Part shown: positions 1-10,299 of the stretch, in pieces
Layout: each line of letters opens with the position of its first letter
How positions within the stretch are numbered: the first letter of the stretch is position 1
Assembly (NCBI GenBank): GCA_002105175.1
Contig: MCGE01000043.1
Span: forward strand, 1 to 64,000
Source: Absidia repens
Lineage: Eukaryota > Mucoromycota > Mucoromycetes > Mucorales > Cunninghamellaceae
Reading direction: 5' to 3'
Length of the DNA stretch: 64,000 bases
The notes under the pieces: model-generated
Database searches by the model: none
Seen by the model: the letters and a program-made list of their open reading frames with translations, nothing else
Told to the model about the DNA's origin: nothing
Position numbers and translations under genes: made by a program

Positions 1-782
1 ACTGTTATTTTATTTCATCTAGTAGTGTATCCGTTTGTTTATTCAGTTTTGTCTTTTTGAAATAAAAATACATATTCAAATCGTCATGTATCATACGTCC
101 TTTAGATTATCTATGGTTTAACGGTTTTATGAAGGGATGTTTCATGATTTCTTTTTTATGGTTTACTTTTGTCATTTTTGTCATTACAATGCGTTTAGGT
201 CTATCCTACTTCTCCCTTTCATTTTGATAATCGGAATTTGGTACCCCCCATATTAGTAGCTATGCACTGATCGTTTTCTTTGATTTTCTTTGATAAAAAG
301 AAAAGAACATTCAATAATTATGTAAAGTCTATCAAATGTCTATTTGATTTTATAGAAATATCTGTGTTTCCACTGATATGATTTTCTTGTGACCACATCT
401 TTCTTGGTCGCTTATCTCATCCCATTCATTTATTTGTACGTAGCTGGATTTAATATCTGGTTTTGCCCATGAACTGAATCTCAGTGGTATTTGTGCAGGC
501 GTACGTATCTTCTGAATGTTGATGATAATGTGACTAGTGAGATATCATAACCAGTTAATTGTTCGTTATATCCAGTTTTGATTATGTAATTGAGAGGGTC
601 CATATCCAGGCTTCTAGTAGTTGAGCAATGACTTTATATTTTGCACGAACTGGATTATACAGTAACGTAGCTCAAATATAGTATGATAGCGAAAAGGATG
701 CAAAAACAAAAAAACAAAAAACAAAAAAAACAAAAAAAAAACAACAACCCTTTATATACTTTATTGTACCTATTATACTGTA
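1..782. other. AT-rich intergenic DNA, no gene seen
   Basis: No open frame here has recognisable protein features. The stretch is AT-rich, with scattered oligo-T and oligo-A runs and an A-rich tract near 705-745. I see no RNA gene or repeat shared with the rest of the window. Confidence 0.6.
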
Positions 783-835
783 TTATATATAACCGGTACC
801 GAAGGAAACATCATGTTGAAACCGTACTATGTAGA

Positions 836-1015
836 CAGCAGGTAGCTTTTTTTTTTTTAAGGATAGCAGGAACTTTTTTTTTTTTTTTGATAGACCACAG
901 GAACCCCTTTTTTTAAAGACAGCTGGAATCCTTTTTTTTTTGATAGATAGAAGGGACCCACTTTTTGTTTGATAGATAGCAGGAACCTCCTTTTTTTTTT
1001 TTTTGACGGACCTCT
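836..1015. repeat. Degenerate poly-T tandem repeat, about six units
   Basis: Six units of about 30 bp follow each other. Each has a core like GATAGCAGGAACC followed by 7-15 T. The cores vary (AGCAGGTAGC, GATAGACCACAGGAACC, AAAGACAGCTGGAATCC, GATAGATAGCAGGAACC). Open frames on both strands here are only translations of the repeat. Its right end runs into the first family D copy. Confidence 0.75.
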
Positions 1016-1019
1016 GGAT

Positions 1020-1800
1020 ATTTTTGTGAAGGGAATTATAATAAAACCCCACTCAGCGTGAATTATTTTTCAAGGGGCATCCCCATTTTCTCTCTCTTTC
1101 TCTTTCTTTCCTTTTTTTTGAATAAAAATTCATTTTTTCTTTTGCTCGTTGTGGAGGTGGTGGCCTTGGCTTTCTGTTAGGACTAGTTTAGAAGGGTTTT
1201 AGAAAAGGGATTACAAGATGCATGGGGAATCTCTTTCCTTTTGATTGTAGGATCTGGGGGAAATGTCTTGATTAGCTTAGTATGTCTGTTTTCTTCAATA
1301 AAGCATGTCTGCTTCAATAAAACTTGGACTTTGCATCAATAAAACTTGTGTTTTATTGAGAAACAACATGTCTTGGTTTGAAATAATGTGTATTTGCTTC
1401 AATGATGTGGGCGTTTAGACTTCATTAGAAGTTTGGAGATCCCTTTTAGAGATCCCTTTTTTATTGTACATCGTTCCTTCTTCTACACCATTCATCTAGA
1501 CTAGCACCTCTTTCAGCTACTATTAGCGATCCCTATTTTCACATGTTCTTTCCTTTTAGTATAGTATTGACTATCAGATTCAATAAAAGCTTTTTTTTAT
1601 TTTGCAATGAACAATGAATGGCTATACTACTGTGATAGGCTATTGTACATACTATTCTATTGCGGTAGACTATTCTACATACTATTCTATTGTGGTAGAC
1701 TGTTCGACAGACCATTTTTTTATTGGTTTGAAAAGCCTATAGCGACATTATTTTTGGCAGGCTCCGCGGTCGAGATATTCCAGATTTATTGAATTTTTAG
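1020..1800 (+). repeat. Dispersed repeat family D, copy 1
   Basis: This copy carries the family core: a CATGGGGAA block near 1220-1235, CTTGATTAGCTTAGTA near 1268-1283, several CAATAAA signals (1298-1400), the phrase AGAAGTTTGGAGATCCC near 1428, and CAATAAAAGC near 1581. Near 1623-1712 it holds a short tandem of about 30 bp built on CTATTCTACATACTATTCTATTG. A second direct copy lies about 1.2 kb downstream and an inverted one at 19470-20287. No coding content. The nature of the element is unknown. Confidence 0.6.
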
Positions 1801-2290
1801 GGGGGGGAGTGGCGGGTACTTTTGGGGTGATAAGGGGATATTGGAAGAAACAAAGGTATGATGAGGAGGCGAATGTGGGCAGGGGGCGGTTCCAAGTGAA
1901 TTTTGATGTTCAAGTAAATGTGTGTGTGTTTGAATGGCGGGCTACAGCTATAGCGTAGAGGCGGTTATTATGGCTGTAGGCTTTAGCTGTGAGCTTATAG
2001 GCGTAAACTTTAGAGCATTCTATAATAAATTGTATAAGAGATGGATGGTTTGTTTGGTGACAAAAAATGATTGTATAATATATCTAAAGATGTATGGAAA
2101 ATTTGAAGTTGAATGGTTTCGTAGTTCGTTTTATATAAAGCGAAGAAGAGTATATTACAGGTTAATTGGATTTTGCAGGCTGTAAAGCCAGATGGGTGTG
2201 AATTCAACCGCCGCCGCCGGCAGACTGGATTGTTGATCGAGAAAAAAAAATGGGAGCGCAAATACAAAAAAAAAAAAAAAAAAGACAAGT
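1801..2290. other. Spacer between family D copies, no gene seen
   Basis: A G-rich tract (1800-1900) is followed by AT-rich sequence with a (CCG)n stretch near 2207 and a poly-A run near 2262-2281. Short frames exist on both strands but none resembles a protein family. Confidence 0.5.
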
Positions 2291-2310
2291 CAACGGGAAT
2301 GAGCCAACAT

Positions 2311-3060
2311 CTGTTCACTGTTTTTGGCTCATTGTGGACCTGGTGGTTTTGGCTTTCTGTTTAGAAATAGTTTAGAAGGGTTTGAGAAAAGGGATTTCAA
2401 GAAACATGGGGAAACCCTTTCATTTTGATTCTAGAATCTTGGGGAAATGTCTTGATTAGCTTAGTACATGTATATATCTCTTTTCTTCAATAAAACATAT
2501 ATCTGCTTCCTTAAACCTTGTCTTTGTTTGAAATAAATGTTTGTTCAAGCTTCATTAGAAGTTTGGAGATCGCCATTTATAGAGATCCCTTTTCGAAATC
2601 CCTTTTTTATCGTACATCGTACATCGTTCCTTCTTTCTACACCATTCATCTAGATTCGCACCTCTCTCAGCTACTATTAGCGGCCCCTATTTTTACATCT
2701 TCTTTCCTTTTAGCATAGTTTTGACTACGTATCATTATTCAATAAAAGCTTTTTTATTTTGCAATGAACAATGGAATGGCAAAGCTATTCTACTGTGACA
2801 GGCTATTGTACATACTATTCTATTGCGGTAGACTATTTTGCATACTAATGAACATACTATTATACTGTGGTAATCTATTCTACGGTCTATTCATGTTTGG
2901 TACTATATCTCTATAGTATGGTGATCTATTTTCCAAGCCAATTTTGTACGTTAAATGCCTCTACATGCTATAATGTTGTAAACAATACTGAGCCATAGGC
3001 CTTGTTATTATGGCTGTAGGCTTTCCCGCCTTTGTTTTTGTTTGTTGACGGGCCTCCCGA
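2311..3060 (+). repeat. Dispersed repeat family D, copy 2
   Basis: A direct repeat of copy 1. It opens with GTTTTTGGCTCATTGTGGACC near 2320-2340 and contains AACATGGGGAAACCCTTTC (2403-2421), GGGGAAATGTCTTGATTAGC, AGAAGTTTGGAGATCGCC, CAATAAAAGC near 2740 and the CTATTCTATTGCGGTAGAC sub-repeat near 2815-2840. It is separated from copy 1 by spacer only, so the two may be an old tandem duplication. Confidence 0.6.
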
Positions 3061-3190
3061 TTTTTTGTGACGAGGTTGAAGATCTAAGCCCGCTCCTGCT
3101 GAATTATTTTTCTCTCACTTTCCCTTTCTTTCCTTTTTTTTTTAAACGAAAAATTATTTTTTGGTTACTGTTTTTGGCTCATCGTGGACC
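3061..3190 (+). repeat. Family D copy 3, cut by the chromovirus
   Basis: A third, partial family D copy reaches GTTTTTGGCTCATCGTGGACC and stops exactly where the 5' LTR begins. In copy 2 the same phrase continues into TGGTGGTTTTGGC, so the retroelement interrupts or truncates this copy. The continuation is not found after the 3' LTR. Confidence 0.6.
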
Positions 3191-3580
3191 TGTCATGAAC
3201 CAAATCCAAAATTAGATCCTACTTCGCCATCTACTTCGCCACCTACTTCGCCATCTACTTCGCCACCTACTTCGCCATCTACTTCGCCATTTACTTCGCC
3301 ATCTACTTCGCCACCTACTCAGTACTTACTGCGGTAGCCTTAGAAATAATATAAATATCCCCCTTTTTCATCACTTCCCATTTTCCCTCATCAGTTATCT
3401 TAGTTATCTTAAATCTTTCCTAAAGTCTTCCCTTATCTTAATCCTTCTATCCAAAATCCCTTATATTAATAAAAGCCCAATTTTATTATATAACTTCAAT
3501 TTCTATTCTATTCTATCTGGCTACGGTATATCCTTTCCTATCCAATCAATCTATCAACCCTCAACCTCAACCCCTTGACA
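3191..3580 (+). repeat. Chromovirus 5' LTR, 390 bp
   Basis: Runs from TGTCATGAAC to CCCCTTGACA. It holds eight 12-bp units of the ACTTCGCCA[T/C]CT type (3220-3315), a TATA-like TATAAATA at 3350-3357, and an AATAAAAG signal near 3468. The 3' LTR has only five 12-bp units. Confidence 0.95.
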
Positions 3581-3582
3581 CT

Positions 3583-3591
3583 ATAACTGAT
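3583..3591 (+). other. Putative self-priming primer-binding site
   Basis: The nine bases ATAACTGAT lie two bases after the 5' LTR. Their exact complement, ATCAGTTAT, is at 3390-3398 inside the LTR, 40 bp past the TATA-like box, where the transcript 5' end is expected. No match to a tRNA 3' end (TGG start) is seen. This is the arrangement known for Tf1/sushi-type elements, which prime from their own RNA 5' end. The pairing is seen; the mechanism is inferred. Confidence 0.5.
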
Positions 3592-3684
3592 CAAACGACC
3601 TTGGTATTCCGTTGCCTTCCTTCTCAATCTCAAATCTCAATCTCAAATCTCAATCTCAAATCTCAATCTCAAATCAAATTCAAA

Positions 3685-4902
3685 ATGCCTCTATCCGATG
3701 AAGAAGCCCATGCTCTCAATGATCTACTCCAACGATTCAATGCTCTCCAAGAATCTCTGTCCAAAGAGATCGGTGAAATCAAAGAATCCATCCAAAACCT
3801 CGAACATCGTACCGGTGTGAATGAAACCAACAGCGATCACATGCGCCAAAGTATCGTCAATCAAGTCCATGATGATATCGCTCGAATAAACGACAATGCT
3901 TTAGCTTCGGTCAATAAGCTTAGCAGTGAAATCTATCAACATATGGCTAGCAACTACGCCTTGATTAGCCAAGTCTCAACCTCTCCTGGTTCGGCACCTT
4001 CCACCACAAACATTATCGACCAAGATAGTATATCGTCGGTGAAGCTGCGCGATCCCACCCCTTTTACGGGCAAACCAAGTGCCTGTACCTCATTCTTCTC
4101 CCAACTCTCCTTATGCTTTGCCGCCAATGAAAAACGCTTCAAGTGCAGTCAAGACAAAGTCTTGTTTGCTATCTCCCATCTATCTGGCAACGCCTTTGCT
4201 TACATGGAACCCTATTTGGCTAAACTAGAAGAACCAGTACCAAAACGCCCAGCCATCCTTATGGACTTTGAAATCTTCAAGTCCACCATCCAAAGTGCAT
4301 TTGGAGATTCAAATCCTATCGTCAATGCGGAAGCCGCTATCCGATCCCTCAAACAAGTTGGTCCAATGTCTGTTTATGCTACCGAATTCAGACGACTCTC
4401 CATGCTGTTATCCTGGAATGAAGCCGCCCTCATCTCCCAATACATCTTGAACATCAAGGACTTAGTTCAAGATGAACTCGCTCGAAGAGATCCTATTAAA
4501 ACTTTGGAACTTCTCATTACCACCACCATCGACATCGATAATCGACTCTTCAATCGAACTCGACAAAAGAAAAACGGCAACCATCCCAAGAATGACAACA
4601 ACCGACCCTACAATCAAAAGTTCAGCCGTATCATTTCCACCAATGATTCCTCGTCTTCTACAACAGGACCCCAACCTATGGACCTCAGCTCAGCAACCAT
4701 CCATCGAGGCCCATTGACCGAAAGTCAGAAACAGTATCGTAGAGATAACAATCTCTGTTTATATTGCGGAAACTCAGGTCATTCCAACTTCGATTGCCCC
4801 AAGAAAAAGGGCAAATCCACTCCATCATCCAAATCAAATCTATCCACCATTCTGTTCAGTGAAGAACCCAACAACTCGACAAAAAAAGATCAGGCTCAGT
4901 AA
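3685..4902 (+). CDS. gag: Chromovirus Gag
   Basis: A 405-residue structural protein, starting at the ATG of MPLSDEEAH. The frame is open upstream but has no other ATG and consists of CTCAAAT repeats. The N-terminal ~100 residues look coiled-coil-like (heptads around LLQRFNALQESL). The middle resembles the retrotransposon Gag fold (LRDPTPFTGKPSAC, then a helical region). Near the C-terminus is one CCHC zinc knuckle, CLYCGNSGHSNFDC, for binding the element RNA. The stop lies just after an A_AAA_AAA heptamer that would feed ribosomes into pol. Confidence 0.92.
   Translation: MPLSDEEAHALNDLLQRFNALQESLSKEIGEIKESIQNLEHRTGVNETNSDHMRQSIVNQVHDDIARINDNALASVNKLSSEIYQHMASNYALISQVSTSPGSAPSTTNIIDQDSISSVKLRDPTPFTGKPSACTSFFSQLSLCFAANEKRFKCSQDKVLFAISHLSGNAFAYMEPYLAKLEEPVPKRPAILMDFEIFKSTIQSAFGDSNPIVNAEAAIRSLKQVGPMSVYATEFRRLSMLLSWNEAALISQYILNIKDLVQDELARRDPIKTLELLITTTIDIDNRLFNRTRQKKNGNHPKNDNNRPYNQKFSRIISTNDSSSSTTGPQPMDLSSATIHRGPLTESQKQYRRDNNLCLYCGNSGHSNFDCPKKKGKSTPSSKSNLSTILFSEEPNNSTKKDQAQ
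4881..4887 (+). other. Putative -1 frameshift heptamer A_AAA_AAA
   Basis: Seven A lie in the gag frame as A AAA AAA, 12 bases before the gag stop at 4900-4902. A one-base backward slip enters the pol frame, which is open from here through the protease start at 5067. This fits the classic X_XXY_YYZ rule. No downstream pseudoknot was modelled. Confidence 0.6.
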
Positions 4903-6990
4903 ACAGTGGAGTTCCTCCTCTGAGCCCTACCATTAGAACTCGACCATCTTCATCATCAACTCAACTATCCAACATCTCGTGGAATCACACCTCTTCTCTT
5001 CAACAAAGCCAATTCATCATCCCTATATCCATCTCTTTCGACAATATCACTATCTCCACCCAAGCTATGCTCGATTCTGGAGCTAGTTCGTCCTTCATCG
5101 ACACCGTGTTTGCCCAAAAACACAACCTCCCAAGTCATCCAAGCAGTGTTGAAGTCACATTAGCTGACGGAAGCCCTTGCCAATCCTCTCATTCATCCGT
5201 CGTCAATCTATCGATCGAATCAACTGATCATCAAGAACGAATCGACCTTCAACACCTATCTCTCGGCTCACATCCCATCATCCTTGGCCTTCCATGGCTT
5301 CAAAAACATGATCCACTCATTCAATGGTCCCGTGGTATCATCAATATCCCATCTATTCAACAAAGCCACCAGTCGCCTCAAACATCACCTGTGATCATCA
5401 AACCTTCAATCGCACTCATCAATGGTCAAGAGTTCTACGATGCAATTCATGCAGAAAAAGTGGAGCTATTTTTAGTTCATACAGAAAATTTACCTCTAAA
5501 AAACTTGTCCTCGATCGAAGTAAATCCAAATTCCGATTCATGCAAGGTCGCCAGCCACACCATACCGCCCGAATACATGGATTACTCTTCTGTCTTTTCA
5601 AAAGCAGATGCCGACAAACTACCTCCACATCGCATCTACGACCACACCATTCCTATCAAGCCCGATAGTGTTGTCCCTTTTGGCCCTCTATACAATCTCT
5701 CAAAGCTGGAATTGGAAACCCTCTATAAGTACATCCAAGAAAATCTCGCCAAAGGATTCATCCAACGATCAGAATCACCTGCTGGTGCCCCTGTTCTTTT
5801 TGTCAAGAAAAAAGACGGATCCCTTCGACTTTGTGTTGATTACCGAGGATTGAACAAACTCACCATACCCAATCGTTGTCCTCTACCCCTCATATCGGAA
5901 ACTCTTGATCGTCTCAACAATGGGAAAAACTTCACCAAATTGGATATGCGCGGCGCATATAACCTGGTCCGAATCGCCCCTGGTGAAGAATGGAAAACCG
6001 CCTTCCGCACTCGTTATGGTCATTTCGAATATAACGTCATGCCATTTGGTCTAACAAATGCACCGGCCACCTTTCAAGCATTCGTAAATGACACCCTCCG
6101 CGAATTCCTCGACGATTTTGTTGTTGTTTACCTCGATGACATTCTTATATTCTCGAAAAGTCAAGTCGAACACACCAAACATGTCAAATTGGTGTTGGAA
6201 AAACTCAAACAAGCCAAACTCTCCCTCAAACTCGAAAAATGTGAATTTAACGTCCAGAAAGTCCAATTTCTCGGTTTCGTTATCTCTCCCAATGGCATCT
6301 CTATGGACCCTGAAAAAGTCATGGCAATCAAGGAATGGCAAACTCCCACTTCTGTGCACGACATTCAGGTCTTCCTCGGTCTTACCAATTTCTATCGCCG
6401 TTTCGTCAAAAACTACTCCAAGGCTTGTCTCCCTCTTACCGCCCTTCTCAAAAAAGAAACACCATTCAAATGGAATTCTGACGCCGAACAAGCTTTCCAA
6501 TTACTCAAACAATTGATGTCCACTGATCCCATTCTTCGCCATTACGATCCTCATCAAGCATGTATTATCGAGACCGACGCATCAGACTTCGCTTTAGGAG
6601 CCGTCTGCAGTCAATACGATCAAAATGGTCAACTTCATCCCATCGCCTATTACTCAAGAAAACTTCTACCAGCTGAAGTCAACTATCAAATCTACGACAA
6701 AGAGCTTTTAGCCATAATAGCTTGCTTCATTCACTGGCGTCATTATATCGAATTCTCTACCCACCAAACCATTGTACTCACCGATCACAAAAACTTGGAA
6801 TACTTCTCTACCACTCGAAATCTCAGTCGCCGACAAGTCAGATGGTCTGAAATCTTGGCTGATTTCAACTTCGTCATTCAATACCGCCCTGGAAAACAAA
6901 ATGGAGCCGCCGATGCCCTATCTCGGAGAGATAGTCCGCCTTTCGGAGGGGGTAACTCCCGTAACAAGACCACTACTATGACTCTCTTGA
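4887..6990 (+). CDS. pol: Chromovirus Pol, protease-RT-RNase H part
   Basis: Entered by frameshift at 4887; the first in-frame ATG is 5067. The aspartic protease has its catalytic DSGAS at 5070-5084. Reverse transcriptase follows, with FVKKKDGSLRLCVDYRGLNK, MPFGLTNAPATFQ and the catalytic YLDD at 6129-6140. RNase H has TDASDFALGA (Asp codon at 6576), the E of YDKELLAI and LTDHKNL. The domain closes with GAADALSRR. Soon after, between about 6945 and 7000, the homologous reading moves to the next frame, so the original frame runs only into junk and a stop at 7220. The C-terminal part of Pol is listed separately. Confidence 0.92.
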
Positions 6991-8540
6991 TCCAAAACTC
7001 TTCTTATCGCCATATCAAGTACTTCCATCCAAACCAACAACGATTTTGTCGACTCCATCAAACAACTCCTACCCAACGACTCTTATTTTGGTTCAATCAT
7101 AACACGATCAACGAAAAAAACAAACACCAACGACAAATATACACTCAACAATGGCATCTTATTCTACAACGGACTCATCTGCATACCAAACGACAGTACT
7201 ATCAAGCGTACAATACTTGAAGAAAGTCACGATTCACCCGCCGCAGGTCATTTTGGTTGCGCAAAAACTCACGAAATGGTCTCAAGGAACTTCTATTGGC
7301 CTGGCCTTCGAAAATATATCAAGGATTACATCTCTGGATGTGAAACATGCATCAGAAATAAGAATCACCACCACAAACCATATGGATTATTGTCCCTCTA
7401 CCTATTCCTGACACTCCATGGACCTCGCTATCAGTCGACTTCATTACTCAACTCCCTCCATCAAATGATTACACCGCTATATGTGTTTTCGTCGATCGAT
7501 TCTCAAAAATGGCGTTATTCATTCCGACATACAACGAAATCAACGCTGAAGGAACTGTAGATCTATTCATCAAGCACGTCTTCTCTCAATTTGGTCTACC
7601 AGACGATATAGTATCAGACCGTGGTGCCACCTTCACTTCTAAATTCACTCGTACCCTCATGGATCATCTTCAAATCAAGCAAAAGCTATCCACGGCCTTC
7701 CATCCTCAGACTGACGGTCAAACTGAACGAATCAACTCAATACTGGAACAGTATATCCGCTGTTACGTCGACTATCAACAATCAAATTGGAGCGATCTCT
7801 TACCTATAGCCCAATTCGCCTATAACAACTCTCATCATTCATCCACCAACACCACTCCATTCTACGCTGTTCACGGCTACCACCCACGGTTGTCAATCAC
7901 TCTCCCAAGGACTAACAAAAATTCAAATCCAGCCGACGACCGCATACACCAACTTCACGACACCCACAAGGAAATGAAATTCAACATCGCCTTAGCTCAA
8001 GAATCACACGAACGATATTACAACAAAAAAGTCCTCCAACCTCCCATATTCAAAATCGGTGATAAAGTCTGGCTATCCTCAAAAAACATCAAATCAAAAC
8101 GGCCCACTGGAAAGCTGGATTACAAGAAACTTGGTCCTTTCCCCATCCTCGATATCATCGGTTCAAGATCATATAAACTGGACCTTCCCTCATCAATGAA
8201 AATCCATCCGGTCTTCCACGTCAACTTATTGGAACCTTATCTACCAGACAAGATACCTGGTCGCATACCGAAACCACTACCACCGATCCAAGTCGAATCC
8301 CACCAAGAATATGAAGTCGAAAAAATTGTCGATTCAAGAATATCAAGAAATCAACTTCAGTATCTAGTCCATTGGAAAAACTACAACATCATGGATCGCA
8401 CTTGGGAACCAGTCACACACCTACAAAACTGTCAAGACTGCATCAATAACTTCCACCAACAATATCCAAACCGCCCTGGCAGTCTCGCAGGAGCTCAACC
8501 TAAGAAGGGAGCGCGTGTCATGAACCAAATCCAAAATTAG
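6991..8540 (+). pseudogene. pol: Chromovirus integrase with chromodomain, frameshifted
   Basis: The N-terminal HHCC zinc domain (ESHDSPAAGHFG...CETCI) lies in one frame up to about 7394. The catalytic core (SVDF, SDRGATF, GQTERIN supplying D, D and E) lies in another from 7395 to the stop. The switch sits in a TCCCTC run, where one missing C explains it. A GPY/F-like block (KLGPFPIL) and a chromodomain (YEVEKIVDS, LVHWKNY, RTWEPV) follow. The chromodomain normally guides insertion to methylated-histone chromatin. The stop codon is 25 bases inside the 3' LTR. A purine-rich AAGAAGGGAG tract just before the LTR is the likely polypurine primer. Confidence 0.88.
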
Positions 8541-8870
8541 ATCCTACTTCGCCATCTACTTCGCCACCTACTTCGCCATCTACTTCGCCATCTACTTCGC
8601 CACCTACTCAGTACTTACTGCGGTAGCCTTAGAAATAATATAAATATCCCCCTTTTTCATCACTTCCCATTTTCCCTCATTAGTTATCTTAGTTATCTTA
8701 AATCTTTCCTAAAGTCTTCCCTTATCTTAATCCTTCTATCCAAAATCCCTTATATTAATAAAAGCCCAATTTTATTATATAACTTCAATTTCTATTCTAT
8801 TCTATCTGGCTACGGTATATCCTTTTCCTATCCAATCAATCTATCAACCCTCAACCTCAACCCCTTGACA
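8516..8870 (+). repeat. Chromovirus 3' LTR, 355 bp
   Basis: Same ends as the 5' LTR, but five rather than eight 12-bp units. One C-to-T change (CATTAGTTATC) falls in the sequence that would pair with the primer-binding site, and there is one extra T in TATCCTTTTCC. The pol stop overlaps its first 25 bases. Confidence 0.95.
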
Positions 8871-9074
8871 CAACCCTAGATTGTCTTTCCTCTTCCTTCG
8901 GGGCGTCGTCTGGTGATACCTAGGCTCTGCGCTGTGCTAATGTTGGGGATGGATACGTTGGCGCCCTTTCGACCTTTACGTATCTGTCTGTGACTACAGA
9001 GCACGGAAATATCTTTATGATTATTATTAGAAAATGGAAATGAAAATTTATATTCTTCAATAAAACTACTGTAT
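8871..9074. other. Flank of chromovirus, no gene recognised
   Basis: A somewhat GC-richer stretch (8885-9005) has an open frame on the minus strand that matches nothing I know. A CAATAAAAC signal at 9058 points rightwards. It does not continue the family D sequence found left of the element. Confidence 0.4.
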
Positions 9075-9830
9075 GTGACTTTTTTGAACCTATCTTGTTG
9101 TGCTTTGTTTTGCCTCAATGTCTTCTTTTCTTGCAGTCTGTGTTTAGTCTTCTTTTTTTCTTCTCATGTCTTCATTTCAATCAGTTGCCTGCGTCCTTTT
9201 CTTTGCATTCGCTCTCTTTTTTTTTATTTTGTCTTTGCCTTCTTTGTTTTTTTTTTATTTGCTTTCCAACGATCTCCGTCTCCGTCTTGTTTTACTTTTG
9301 CGTTGTATTCATTACAATCGCTTGCTCAACGTTTTCTGTCTTCTTTGTAGAAATCTTTTTTTTTCCGGTGATCTCTTTCTTCTTTTCAACATCCTCAGTC
9401 TCGTCATCTCTTTTCTTTTCTTTTCTTTTAGTCTTGTCCTGATTTCAATCGCTTACTCATCTATTTTTGTTTGTCTTTTTTCTGACGATCTGTCTCTCTT
9501 CCCTTTTGATCTCAGGATCTTACAATTGCAAATGGACAAACTGTTTTGGTATTCTGTCCTCTTTTTTTTTCAACACTCCCCTGGAATTATTTTGGGACAA
9601 CCTCTCTTCCTCGAAGAAATGAACACTCTTTCTTCCTCCTGCTGATTCTCCTGATGATGTACTTTTTGATCTACTGGCACTGTGGAAACAAACCATTTGG
9701 ATTTACAGTAGTTTTGTATTATTATTCTTTTTTTTTTTATCTGGATCAACTTTTCCCAATAAAACCATTTTTAAGTACTTATTTTGCGTACAGTATGTCT
9801 TCTTTTTTTGGGGGGTGATGAGTTCAGTAC
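9075..9830. repeat. Pyrimidine-rich degenerate tandem region
   Basis: A strongly T/C-rich strand. TTCAATC or TACAATC motifs recur at about 9175, 9311 and 9444 (spacing near 135 bp), with GATCTC/GATCTG motifs at about 9268, 9369 and 9484. The long frames on the plus strand read as Phe/Leu/Ser runs that the base bias forces. I do not call a gene. Confidence 0.45.
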
Positions 9831-9951
9831 GGGTGACTATGTTGATTAATTTGGAATTGCAATACTTGATCCCAGATCTTTTACAAAACTCTTGTATGTT
9901 TTTAGATAGTTGTGCTTACAGTACTTTTCTTGTTTATTTTTAATGCAGGGT

Positions 9952-10299
9952 TGTCGTATTTGTCATTTGTCATCATCCACACATATCAGATACGCGGTTA
10001 TCCATTATGACCCAACAATTGTACCTTGTCACTCTCAGGCATAACCTCACACTGGCTATGTTTCACTTGGTCTATAATCAATATCAAAGATTAATCATCC
10101 ATCTATTCCATAATACACTATTTTATTCCCTCATCTCGAACTCTACCAATAATCAATTATCATCATAGAAATTTATTATTCCAACATCCGCTTCCCCTAA
10201 CTTTTACTATAAAAACCCACTGTCATTCTATTCAATAAAAACCATATCTGTTATATCACTTATTCTTTATAACGTCTTCTCATCCTAGCAAATATTACA
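9952..10299 (+). repeat. Solo LTR, family C, with 5-bp target duplication
   Basis: Starts TGTCGTATTTG and ends AATATTACA. It is flanked by AGGGT on both sides (9947-9951 and 10300-10304), an exact 5-bp target duplication. It has a TATA-like CTATAAAAACC and CAATAAAAACC. Other family C copies are at 20288-20633, 23397-23715, 26362-26721 (minus) and 27478-27687. Confidence 0.88.

Larger units (their letters stand above)
3191..8870 (+). mobile_element. Ty3/gypsy chromovirus, nearly full length
   Basis: A 5.7-kb LTR retrotransposon reads LTR, gag, protease, reverse transcriptase, RNase H, integrase, chromodomain, LTR. The LTRs start TGTCA and end TTGACA. The domain order, the RT motif VYLDDILIFS and a chromodomain ending the integrase place it in the Chromoviridae branch of Ty3/gypsy (family knowledge). 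The LTRs differ by one substitution, one T indel and the number of 12-bp tandem units, so insertion was recent. Two single-base frame changes in pol make this copy non-autonomous unless they are sequence errors. The flanking 5-mers (GGACC and CAACC) do not match. Confidence 0.95.

Noticed and set aside
6051..6500. 149-codon minus-strand frame inside the chromovirus
   Set aside because: It lies opposite the reverse transcriptase core and mirrors its codon bias; no homology recognised.
9075..9830. Hydrophobic ORFs of 90-159 codons that look like membrane proteins
   Set aside because: The strand is T/C-rich, so every frame reads Phe/Leu/Ser. Three frames are open at once and no conserved motif appears.
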